A stretch of DNA of 64,000 bases from Oscillospiraceae bacterium. GTDB lineage: Bacteria > Bacillota > Clostridia > Oscillospirales > Acutalibacteraceae. How positions within the stretch are numbered: the stretch's first letter is position 1; every line of letters starts with the position of its first letter. The notes under the pieces are model-generated. The model saw only the letters and a list, made by a program, of their open reading frames with translations. It had not been told where the DNA came from and did not search any database. Position numbers and translations under genes: made by a program. Below are positions 43,216-50,857 of the stretch, in pieces. The stretch lies in the NCBI GenBank assembly GCA_015066345.1, contig SVOQ01000007.1:31213-95212 (forward strand), written 5' to 3'.

Positions 43216-43244
43216 TTGAAAAAGCTATTCTACTGGTGTAGAAT
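43216..43244 (+). promoter_or_regulatory. Promoter with palindrome over the -10 box
   Basis: TTGAAA (43216-43221), 17 bp, TAGAAT (43239-43244). A perfect inverted repeat ATTCTAC-TGGT-GTAGAAT (43227-43244) covers the -10, a good repressor position. It drives the FN3 protein at 43277. Confidence 0.75.
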
Positions 43245-43276
43245 GGAGTAGACAAAACAATAAGGAGGTCAAAATT

Positions 43277-44857
43277 ATGAAAAGAACAAAACGAATTTTA
43301 GCTATGGCGTTAGTTGTAGTTATGCTTATGTCTGTTATGGGCGTTGCGGTAAGTGCTGTTGATTATTATGTGCCTACCACAAGCACAAACTACGGTTATA
43401 TGGCACCTACCGATGCTAAGGGAACAAAAACCGTATCTACAGTTAAATTGTACGGTGCATATGATTATATTGATTTCTATATCAGCTCCAGATATGCTGA
43501 TACGTATTTCTTCTACGAAATTTATTCAAGCAAAAATTACGGGGAAGATACAATGGTAGATGGCGGTTATTTCTATTGTGGTGCTAAAGGTACATATAGT
43601 GGTTCCGCCCTCGTTAAGCTTAGCGGAACTTATAAAACAGGTACATATTATATGGTAACCTATGTTGCAAAAATATCATCTTCAGGTAATGTCAGCCTGT
43701 CCGAGCCCTCATTACGTGAATACAAGGTTGTAGTTAACAGAACCACAAACTTCAAAAATCAAATGGTTATCACCAAGGGTGTGACAAATACCGTTAACGG
43801 ACCCCAGATTAAATGGCAGGGCGTAAGCAGTGCCGCAACGAAATATTATATTTACCGCAGACCTATGTCAGGTACAAGCTGGACTAAGGTAGGCACGGCA
43901 AAGGCTACAGCACGTTCATTTGTGGATACTTCCGTGAAAAATAAAAACGGCAAATATGTTTACACCGTTAAGGCTGTAAATAAGAGCAATACGGCAACAA
44001 GATACCACTATATGGGTGAGGATTGCCTCTTTGCAAAGGCACCCACACTTAAATCAGTTGCAACAGGTGCGGATAACAAGATTAAAATTCAATGGAACAG
44101 TACTTCAGGAAGTGCATACTACGAAGTATACAGACGCGAAGTGGGTACAAACAGTTGGACTAAATTAACAGGCAACTGCAAAACAACTTCTTTCAACGAT
44201 GCTAAAGCCGTTAACGGTAAGACTTATGAATATACCGTAAGAGCAAACATTAAAACTGCAGACGGTGTGGCAAGAAGCTCATATTACGGCAACGCAGGTA
44301 AAGCCGTTAAATATCTTCAGGCACCCGTTGTAAATGATATTGTAGCCGCAGAAAACGGTCTTAACATTTCGTGGAAAGCAGTTAACGGAGTTACAGCTTA
44401 CACTGTTTACAGAAGAGCAATTGACGGCTCAACCGGTTGGACTACAATTCAGAAGGTTTCCGCAGATACTACAAGCTATGTTGACGCAACTGCGGCAGAA
44501 GATGCAGGATACATTTATACCGTACGTGCAGAAGGTCCTAAGGGTAGAGGTTCTTATTCCACCGCCGGAAAAGAGTACCTTGTACTTGCGACACCCGTAG
44601 TTTCCGGACAGGTAAGCCCCGGTAGTACAGAGGTTCTTTTAAGTTGGGCTGATGTTCCCAATGCTCAGACTTACGAAGTTCGTAGTGAATGGGGTACAGA
44701 GTACGAAGATGCTCCTTCATCTCCCGTTATTGTTAACCCCTATTACGGAAGAAACATCTTTATGGTTTATGCCAAGGCTACTATTACAGATAGTATGACC
44801 GGTAACACATATAACTTTATAAGTGAACCCGGTTTTGTTACAGTAGAAGTTGAATAA
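43277..44857 (+). CDS. Secreted protein with multiple FN3 domains
   Basis: The 526-residue protein has a Sec signal peptide (MKRTKRILAMALVVVMLMSV, cleavage near VSA-VD). An N-terminal beta domain (about 28-155) precedes three clear fibronectin type III repeats (about 160-430; YYIYRRPM, YYEVYRREVG, YTVYRRAIDG), and a fourth, divergent one may end the protein. There is no anchor or catalytic motif. The repeats resemble those at 37.3-38.1 kb, so the two proteins are probably related surface or secreted factors. AAGGAGG lies 9 bp before the ATG. Confidence 0.85.
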   Translation: MKRTKRILAMALVVVMLMSVMGVAVSAVDYYVPTTSTNYGYMAPTDAKGTKTVSTVKLYGAYDYIDFYISSRYADTYFFYEIYSSKNYGEDTMVDGGYFYCGAKGTYSGSALVKLSGTYKTGTYYMVTYVAKISSSGNVSLSEPSLREYKVVVNRTTNFKNQMVITKGVTNTVNGPQIKWQGVSSAATKYYIYRRPMSGTSWTKVGTAKATARSFVDTSVKNKNGKYVYTVKAVNKSNTATRYHYMGEDCLFAKAPTLKSVATGADNKIKIQWNSTSGSAYYEVYRREVGTNSWTKLTGNCKTTSFNDAKAVNGKTYEYTVRANIKTADGVARSSYYGNAGKAVKYLQAPVVNDIVAAENGLNISWKAVNGVTAYTVYRRAIDGSTGWTTIQKVSADTTSYVDATAAEDAGYIYTVRAEGPKGRGSYSTAGKEYLVLATPVVSGQVSPGSTEVLLSWADVPNAQTYEVRSEWGTEYEDAPSSPVIVNPYYGRNIFMVYAKATITDSMTGNTYNFISEPGFVTVEVE

Positions 44858-44871
44858 TTAACTCAAATATT

Positions 44872-44908
44872 AACACCCGAAGAAGTCTGACTTCTTCGGG
44901 TGTTCTTG
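44872..44908. terminator. Terminator between the FN3 gene and glyA
   Basis: Stem AACACCCGAAGAAG / CTTCTTCGGGTGTT with loop TCTGA, followed by CTTGTG. It can serve both convergent genes. Confidence 0.85.
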
Positions 44909-44921
44909 TGTTTAAAATAAA

Positions 44922-46178
44922 TTAATCGTTGTAAAGAGGATATTTGTCGCAGATTTTTGTAACGCGTTCTCTGATGTAATCGGCGCTGTTTTCAAAATCA
45001 GTTGCGGCTAATTTAATAAACTCGGCAATGTCAATCATATCCTGAGCCTCGAAGCCTCTTGATGTAACGGCGGCAGTACCGATTCTTACACCGCTTGTAA
45101 CGAAGGGCTTTTCGGGGTCGTTGGGAATAGCGTTTTTATTAACTGTGATATAAACTTCATCAAGGCGTTTTTCAAGCTCTTTACCCGTAATACCGAGACT
45201 TCTGAGGTCAAGGAGAAGAAGGTGGTTATCGGAACCGCCCGAAACCATATCAACACCCTGTGCGCAGAGAGCATTTTCAAGGGCTTTACAGTTTGAAATA
45301 ACCTTTTTACCGTATTCCTTGAATTCGGGTTTAAGTGCCTCGCCGAAGCAGACAGCCTTAGCCGCAATAATGTGCATAAGGGGACCGCCCTGAATACCGG
45401 GGAATATAGCCTTGTTTACTTTCTTTGCGATTTCCTCGTCATTTGTGAGGATAAGACCGCCACGAGGACCGCGGAGAGTTTTATGAGTTGTGGAAGTAAC
45501 AACGTGAGCGTGGGGGATGGGCGAGGGGTGTCTGTCGGCGGCAACAAGACCCGCAATGTGAGCCATATCAACCATAAACAACGCACCGACTTTATCGGCA
45601 ATTTCGCGGATTTTGGCGAAATCAATTGTTCTGGGGTAAGCGGAAGCACCCGCAACAATGAGTTTGGGTTTGCAGTCAATTGCTTTCTTTTCAAGGGCAT
45701 CATAGTCGAGGAAGCCCTTTTCGTCAACGCCGTAGCTCTCAAAGTTGAAGTAAGAACCGCTGACATTTACGGGTGAGCCGTGGGTAAGGTGACCGCCGTC
45801 TGCAAGGCTCATACCCAGTACTGTGTCACCGGGCTGAAGAAGTGCAAAGTAAACCGCAAAGTTAGCCTGTGAGCCTGAGTGGGGCTGAACATTGGCATAT
45901 TCGCAACCGAAAAGCCTCTTGGCTCTTTCAATAGCAAGACTTTCGGCAATATCAACGTATTCGCAACCGCCGTAATATCTGCGTGAGGGGTAACCCTCGG
46001 CATATTTGTTTGTAAAAATACTACCGCTTGCAGCCATAACAGCGGCGGAAGCGTAGTTTTCACTTGCTATAAGTTCAATATTTCTGCTCTGACGTACCTG
46101 CTCTTTTTCGAATGCTTCGAAAAGTTCGGCATCGTAAGATTTAAGAAGTTCGAAATCCTTTTCGAGATATGAATTCAT
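44922..46178 (-). CDS. glyA: Serine hydroxymethyltransferase
   Basis: The 418 residues are normal for bacterial GlyA. The cytosolic PLP enzyme converts serine and tetrahydrofolate to glycine and 5,10-methylene-tetrahydrofolate. Features in order: [11 protein letters not shown] near the N-terminus, [41 protein letters not shown], and the PLP-binding Lys in [13 protein letters not shown]. The ATG is preceded by AAGGGGG. It is transcribed alone, from its own promoter, and ends at a terminator shared with the FN3 gene. Confidence 0.98.
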   Translation of the reverse strand: MNSYLEKDFELLKSYDAELFEAFEKEQVRQSRNIELIASENYASAAVMAASGSIFTNKYAEGYPSRRYYGGCEYVDIAESLAIERAKRLFGCEYANVQPHSGSQANFAVYFALLQPGDTVLGMSLADGGHLTHGSPVNVSGSYFNFESYGVDEKGFLDYDALEKKAIDCKPKLIVAGASAYPRTIDFAKIREIADKVGALFMVDMAHIAGLVAADRHPSPIPHAHVVTSTTHKTLRGPRGGLILTNDEEIAKKVNKAIFPGIQGGPLMHIIAAKAVCFGEALKPEFKEYGKKVISNCKALENALCAQGVDMVSGGSDNHLLLLDLRSLGITGKELEKRLDEVYITVNKNAIPNDPEKPFVTSGVRIGTAAVTSRGFEAQDMIDIAEFIKLAATDFENSADYIRERVTKICDKYPLYND

Positions 46179-46219
46179 TATAACGTCCCCCTTATTTTAA
46201 ATCACACATATTTGAATTT

Positions 46220-46248
46220 ATGATACAATAAAAAAAACTTTATTTCAA
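46220..46248 (-). promoter_or_regulatory. glyA promoter
   Basis: On the minus strand TTGAAA (46248-46243), 17 bp, TATCAT (46225-46220), about 40 bp before the ATG. Confidence 0.75.
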
Positions 46249-46340
46249 CCAAATTGGCAGAAGTTTTTTTAAAAACACAAAACTTTGGTTAATTGACCAT
46301 AAATATCTGTTTTAGCGAGAGTTTTTTTGGATTTTTAATA

Positions 46341-46368
46341 TTGCGTTAAGAAAAAATAATGATATAAT
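46341..46368 (+). promoter_or_regulatory. Promoter candidate of the nadABC operon
   Basis: TTGCGT (46341-46346), 16 bp, perfect TATAAT (46363-46368), 30 bp before the nadA ATG. I saw no clear NiaR-type operator here. Confidence 0.6.
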
Positions 46369-46398
46369 TATTATGAGTTATTGTGAAAAGGTGATTTT

Positions 46399-47316
46399 AT
46401 GGAAATTTCTGAACTCAAACGAAAAATAATTGAAGCCAAGGAAAAAACAGGTACTGTTATTCTGGCGCACACTTATCAGGAGCCCGATATAATTGATATT
46501 GCGGATATTACGGGTGATAGTTTTTTCTTAAGCAAAAAGGCGGCGGAAATAAAAGCCAAAAGGGTAGTGATGTGCGGTGTTCGTTTTATGGCGGAAAGTG
46601 TGAAAATTCTTTCTCCCGAAACCGAGACCATACTTCCCGTGCCCTCTGCAACCTGCCCTATGGCGGAGCAGATTTTACCCGAGCGTGTTCGTAAATTCAA
46701 AGAGGAAAATCCTGAGGCACAGGTGGTTGCGTACATCAATACAACCGCCGCACTTAAAGCGGAGTGTGATGTGTGTGTTACAAGTTCATCCGCCATTAAA
46801 ATTGTTGACAAAATTGATGCTCCGAGTATTCTCTTTATTCCCGACCAACATCTCGGCTCTTTTGTAAAAGAAAAATTGCCTCATAAAAATATTATTCTCT
46901 GGGACGGATACTGTCCCGTTCACGCGAAACTTACGAAAGAAGATGTCCTTGAATGTAAAAAAGCACATCCCGATGCAGTTTTTGCGGTGCATCCCGAGTC
47001 ACCTGCTGAGGTTGTAGCTCTTGCGGATATGGTTGGTGCTACAAGTGAAATTATAAATTACGCAAAAGCTCAGAAGGGTAAGGTTATAATCGGTACCGAG
47101 CGTGGAGTGGTTGATTACCTTGCCATTAACGAGGAAAACGGCGACAGATTTATACAATTAGCACCCGAAAAACTTTGTTGCGAGGATATGAAGAAAATTT
47201 CCCTCGAAGATGTATATAAGTCAATTATCGGTGAAGCGGGTGAAAAAATCGAGCTTCCCGAGGCTTTAAGAAAAAAAGCTCTTGTGAGCATAAACCGTAT
47301 GTTGGAATTGGGGTAA
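46399..47316 (+). CDS. nadA: Quinolinate synthase A
   Basis: The protein has 305 residues. It joins iminoaspartate (from NadB) with dihydroxyacetone phosphate to make quinolinate, using a [4Fe-4S] cluster. Typical features: LAHTYQEPDIIDIADITGDS, VVMCGVRFMAESVKIL with the first cluster Cys, CDVCVTSSSA, IPDQHLG, VHPESP, IGTERG, and a last Cys pair (KLCCEDMKK). First gene of a complete de novo NAD operon (nadA-nadB-nadC). AAAGGTGA precedes the ATG; nadB begins 4 bp after the stop. Confidence 0.97.
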   Translation: MEISELKRKIIEAKEKTGTVILAHTYQEPDIIDIADITGDSFFLSKKAAEIKAKRVVMCGVRFMAESVKILSPETETILPVPSATCPMAEQILPERVRKFKEENPEAQVVAYINTTAALKAECDVCVTSSSAIKIVDKIDAPSILFIPDQHLGSFVKEKLPHKNIILWDGYCPVHAKLTKEDVLECKKAHPDAVFAVHPESPAEVVALADMVGATSEIINYAKAQKGKVIIGTERGVVDYLAINEENGDRFIQLAPEKLCCEDMKKISLEDVYKSIIGEAGEKIELPEALRKKALVSINRMLELG

Positions 47317-47320
47317 AAAA

Positions 47321-48793
47321 ATGAACCTTTCCGAAATTAAAAAACAGTATTCCGTTGTAATCGTGGGTAGTGGTCTTGCGGGTCTTTACGCGGCGTTGAA
47401 TTTCCCTGAGGATGTTGATATTCTGATGCTTTCCAAAAAAGAAAGACATCAGTCAAACAGCTCTCTCGCTCAGGGTGGTGTTGCGTGTGTTCTTGATTTA
47501 GAGGATGACAGTTACGCTCTGCATATTGAGGATACCCTTATTGCAGGAGGCAGAGCGAATGACCTTGAGGCAGTGACCCAGCTTGTTGAAGAAGGTCCCG
47601 GGGACGTTCTTAAAACAATTGAATACGGAGTGGAATATGACCGTTACGAAAACGGCGAACTTGTTAAAACCCTTGAGGGTGGTCATTGCAGACGAAGAAT
47701 CGTACACCATAAGGACACTTCGGGTAAAGAGATGGTTGACAAGCTTATGGTTGCCGTGGAGAAATTACCCAACGTAACCATTGCGGACGAAACAATGGTT
47801 ACATCAATGACCCGTATAAAAAATGGGTTCAAAATTGAAATAATGAGCGGTGACGAGCATAAAACCGTATACGGTGATTATTGCCTTTTAGCATCCGGCG
47901 GTATCGGTCGTGTTTATAAATATACCACGAACCCTTCCGTTGCTACGGGTGACGGTATCCGTTTTGCTTACGAAATGGGTGCGGCAATTAAAAATCTCAG
48001 TTATGTTCAGTTCCATCCTACCGCATTCAATGGTGCAAACCGTGAGCAGTTCCTTATAAGCGAAGCCGTAAGGGGTGAGGGTGCGTATCTTCTTAACTGT
48101 AATAAAGAGAGATTTATGGACAGGTACGACCAACGTCTTGAACTTGCACCCCGTGATGTGGTTTCCCGTTCGGTTATTATGGAATCCCGACGTCTTGGTA
48201 GCAATAATTTCTACCTTGATATACGTTATAAGGGCGAGGAATTTATAAAAAAACGTTTCCCCGGTATATATGCAGGTTGCCTCAGGCAGGGTGTGGACAT
48301 TTCCAAGGATTTAATACCCGTTTTCCCCTGTCAGCACTACCTTATGGGCGGTATCGAGGTTGACCTTAACGCACGTACAACCTTACCGAGACTTTATGCG
48401 GCGGGTGAGTGTGCCTGTACGGGTGTTCACGGCAAAAACCGTCTTGCAAGTAACTCCCTTTTAGAGGCTCTCGTTTTCGGCAGAAAAGCCGCTGAGGATA
48501 TTACAAGATGTATAAACGCGGGATTTTTTAAAGGAACTATACCCGCGGATGAAAAAGAGAGTGACAAAACGGGTGCTCCCTTACCTAAAGGTACAAGAAC
48601 GGAAATCCGCGATATTCTGCAACGAGCCTATTTCGTAATTCCAGACGAGGGTGCAATTCACGAGGGCAAACTCAGAATAGAAAATATACTTAACAGACTT
48701 AAAAACGGTAAATTTGCCGTTACGGCGGACTATTGCGAGGCACTTTCCCTTGCTACGGTTGCCTATATAATTCTTAAGGAGGTAGACAGATGA
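47321..48793 (+). CDS. nadB: L-aspartate oxidase
   Basis: The 490 residues are slightly short for the family (about 510-540). This FAD enzyme oxidises aspartate to iminoaspartate, the unstable substrate of NadA, so the neighbouring position makes sense. Visible motifs: FAD-binding VVIVGSGLAGLYAAL (about 12-26), SSLAQGGVACVLD, GHCRRRIVHHKDTSG, LLASGGIGRVYKYTTNP, HPTAF, and CACTGVHGKNRLASNSLLEA. The C-terminal helical domain is present. Its end overlaps nadC by 4 bp (ATGA). Confidence 0.96.
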   Translation: MNLSEIKKQYSVVIVGSGLAGLYAALNFPEDVDILMLSKKERHQSNSSLAQGGVACVLDLEDDSYALHIEDTLIAGGRANDLEAVTQLVEEGPGDVLKTIEYGVEYDRYENGELVKTLEGGHCRRRIVHHKDTSGKEMVDKLMVAVEKLPNVTIADETMVTSMTRIKNGFKIEIMSGDEHKTVYGDYCLLASGGIGRVYKYTTNPSVATGDGIRFAYEMGAAIKNLSYVQFHPTAFNGANREQFLISEAVRGEGAYLLNCNKERFMDRYDQRLELAPRDVVSRSVIMESRRLGSNNFYLDIRYKGEEFIKKRFPGIYAGCLRQGVDISKDLIPVFPCQHYLMGGIEVDLNARTTLPRLYAAGECACTGVHGKNRLASNSLLEALVFGRKAAEDITRCINAGFFKGTIPADEKESDKTGAPLPKGTRTEIRDILQRAYFVIPDEGAIHEGKLRIENILNRLKNGKFAVTADYCEALSLATVAYIILKEVDR

Positions 48794-49626
48794 TTTTACC
48801 TGATTTTTACGTTGATGATTTAATTAAAAATGCCATAAAAGAGGATATTAACTATATAGACGTTGCTACTGATTATCTTCTTGATGAAAATGAAGTGAGT
48901 GAAGCGGTTTTTGTTGCTAAAGCGGACGGTATTCTTTGCGGTATTGACGCGGCAATGCGGGTTTTTCAACTTCTTGATAATACATTCACCTGCGTTATTC
49001 ATAAAAAAGACGGTGACGAAATCAAAAAAGGCGACTTGATTGCCGAACTTAAGGGTAAAACCGTTAAACTTTTAAAAGGCGAAAGAACGGCTCTTAACCT
49101 TATTCAGCATATGAGCGGTATTGCCACTCTTACCAATGACTGCGTAAAAGAAACAGTGGGTACAAGGGCAACTATTGCGGATACTCGTAAGACCCTTCCC
49201 GGTCTTCGTTCATTACAGAAATACGCGGTTACCTGCGGCGGCGGAAGAAATCACAGATATAATCTTTCGGACTGTGCTATGCTTAAGGATAACCACATTG
49301 ACGCAAAGGGCGGTATTACCCCCGCCGTAAAGGCTCTTCGTGAAAAAATCGGTCATACGGTAAAAATTGAGGTTGAAACCCGCACTCTCGACGAAGTAAG
49401 AGAGGCACTCGCCGCCGGAGCGGATATTATAATGCTCGACAATATGTCAAACGAAACTATGGCAGAGGCGGTTAAAATCGTAGACGGAAAGGCATTACTT
49501 GAAGCCTCGGGAAACCTTACAAAAGAAAGACTTCGCAGTGTTGCACAGTTGGGTGTAGATATCCTTTCAATCGGTGCATTGACCCACTCCGTAACTGCAT
49601 TTGATATTTCTATGAGAATGAAATGA
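48790..49626 (+). CDS. nadC: Nicotinate-nucleotide pyrophosphorylase (quinolinate phosphoribosyltransferase)
   Basis: The 278-residue protein converts quinolinate and PRPP to nicotinate mononucleotide, completing the operon's pathway. Typical features: ERTALNLIQHMSGIAT, ADTRKTLPGLRSLQKYAV, GGGRNHRYNLSDCAMLKDNH, KIEVETRTLDE, and a C-terminal DILSIGALTHS. The length is normal. The ATG overlaps the nadB stop and AAGGAGG lies just upstream inside nadB. Confidence 0.97.
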   Translation: MILPDFYVDDLIKNAIKEDINYIDVATDYLLDENEVSEAVFVAKADGILCGIDAAMRVFQLLDNTFTCVIHKKDGDEIKKGDLIAELKGKTVKLLKGERTALNLIQHMSGIATLTNDCVKETVGTRATIADTRKTLPGLRSLQKYAVTCGGGRNHRYNLSDCAMLKDNHIDAKGGITPAVKALREKIGHTVKIEVETRTLDEVREALAAGADIIMLDNMSNETMAEAVKIVDGKALLEASGNLTKERLRSVAQLGVDILSIGALTHSVTAFDISMRMK

Positions 49627-49627
49627 G

Positions 49628-49661
49628 AAAAACTCCCTTCGCTACGGCGAGGGGAGTTTTT
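49628..49661 (+). terminator. Terminator of the nad operon
   Basis: Stem AAAAACTCCC / GGGAGTTTTT, with an inner loop that can also pair, directly after the nadC stop. Confidence 0.85.
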
Positions 49662-49684
49662 CAACTAAGTTTGCCTGACGGCAA

Positions 49685-49832
49685 GTGAAGTTACTTCGTA
49701 GTGAAGTTGCAGAGCAGTGAAGTTTGCTACGCAAGTGATTTTTAGGGTAAACTTAACTTCACTTTTATTTCCAAATAAAAACTTCACTATGCATTAGCAT
49801 AACTTCACTTTTTGTGTAACAAAATACTTCAC
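49685..49832. repeat. Array of GTGAAGTT / AACTTCAC octamers
   Basis: Three direct GTGAAGTT copies (49685, 49701, 49717) are spaced exactly 16 bp apart. They are followed by AACTTCAC in reverse orientation at 49755, 49780 and 49801 and a partial copy near 49825. The two halves can pair, making a large imperfect palindrome. No open frame is present. Confidence 0.8.
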
Positions 49833-49888
49833 TTGATTTTGGTGGGTAGTTCTCTTGCGGTTATTCTTCAGTCAGATAGAAGCGATAG

Positions 49889-49981
49889 CCTCGCCCTCCT
49901 GCGTAAGGAGGAGGGGGGACCACCGTCAGGTGGTGGGAGGTCCTATCATCCCATTTTGCGTAGCAAAAAGGGATGATAGGC
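49889..49981. repeat. Compound palindromic intergenic element
   Basis: Three hairpins follow one another: CCCTCCT with AGGAGGG-type pairing (about 49894-49916), ACCACC-GTCA-GGTGGT (49919-49934), and CCTATCATCCC / GGGATGATAGG (49942-49980) with an inner TTTTGC-GTA-GCAAAA. It resembles interspersed repeats of gut Clostridia. The rest of 49833-50058 shows nothing else that I can support. Confidence 0.65.
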
Positions 49982-50058
49982 TTCGCGAATTTGAAAATTT
50001 TTTCCGCTGAATAACAAATTGGGTTGAAATATAAATTTTTTCGTGATATTATTTAAGC

Positions 50059-50072
50059 AGAACAAATGTTCT
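50059..50072. promoter_or_regulatory. LexA (SOS) box candidate
   Basis: AGAACAAATGTTCT fits the Gram-positive LexA/DinR consensus GAAC-N4-GTTC with outer bases also symmetrical. It lies 14 bp before the ATG at 50086, next to the ribosome site, so LexA bound there would block the gene. Confidence 0.7.
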
Positions 50073-50085
50073 GGAAGGAGTTATA

Positions 50086-50811
50086 ATGAAGGAAAGAAAA
50101 AGTTTTTTATTTTATTATGATTGGGCGAATATTTATGAACCTTTGGATGATATTCGAAAAGCCAAATTAATTACGGCTACAATCCGATACGCGAAAGATA
50201 ACACGGATACAAAGTTTGATGATTTGACCCTTAAGGTTATTTTCAATGTTATCAAGGATACAATTGACAGAGATAGTGCACGATACAATGAAAGATGTTT
50301 AAAAAATGCCGAAAACATTAAAAAACGTTGGAATAAAAATACAAACGAATACGACCGTATACAAACGAATACGAATTATACCGATATAGATATAGTTAAA
50401 GAAATAGATAAAGACATAGATATAGAAAAAGACACAGACAGAGATATAGAAAAAGATAGTATATCTTCTTCGTTTTCTTCGAAAACGGTGTGTGAGTATA
50501 GTGATGATTTTCTTGATTTCTGGAAGGAATATCCTAAAAAAGTCGGTAAGGGTGACGCATTTAAAAAGTGGAAAAAAGCGAAACTTACCAATACTGATAA
50601 AACAGATATTATGAATGCACTTAATTGGCAGAAAAAGAGCGACAGATGGCGTAATGATTACGGCAGGTTTATTCCAAACCCGTCAACGTATATTTCCCAA
50701 AGACGGTGGGAGGATGAACCTGATATGAATTTTAATTCGGATATTACAGACCCGAGCAGATATACTGACGGGGATACTCTGCCTGATTTTATATTGAGAG
50801 GTGATTATTGA
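50086..50811 (+). CDS. Phage-type replication-associated protein (DUF6291-like), orphan
   Basis: The 241-residue soluble protein has an N-terminal helical domain (1-85; FYYDWANIYEPLDDIRKAKL) resembling DUF6291 of phage and integrated-element genes. An Asp/Ile/Lys low-complexity linker (DIDIVKEIDKDIDIEKDTDR) follows. The C-terminal domain (about 140-215; FWKEYPKKVGKGDAFKKWKK, then FIPNPSTYISQRRWEDE) is typical of phage replisome-organiser or DnaD-like proteins. No other phage gene is near, so it is a stray element gene, possibly moved by the flanking repeats. A LexA-like box suggests induction on DNA damage. GGAAGGAG lies 6 bp upstream of the ATG. Confidence 0.75.
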   Translation: MKERKSFLFYYDWANIYEPLDDIRKAKLITATIRYAKDNTDTKFDDLTLKVIFNVIKDTIDRDSARYNERCLKNAENIKKRWNKNTNEYDRIQTNTNYTDIDIVKEIDKDIDIEKDTDRDIEKDSISSSFSSKTVCEYSDDFLDFWKEYPKKVGKGDAFKKWKKAKLTNTDKTDIMNALNWQKKSDRWRNDYGRFIPNPSTYISQRRWEDEPDMNFNSDITDPSRYTDGDTLPDFILRGDY

Positions 50812-50820
50812 GCCATAAGC

Positions 50821-50857
50821 AAAACCACCGCAGGAATTTCCCTACGGTGGTTAATTT
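50821..50857. terminator. Bidirectional terminator (phage-type gene / ABC exporter)
   Basis: Stem AACCACCG / CGGTGGTT (50823-50852) with T-runs on both sides, between convergent genes ending at 50811 and 50858. Confidence 0.8.

Noticed and set aside
46179..46398. NiaR operator or riboswitch before nadA
   Set aside because: I looked for a paired NiaR-type motif or a structured leader in this divergent gap and found only promoters.
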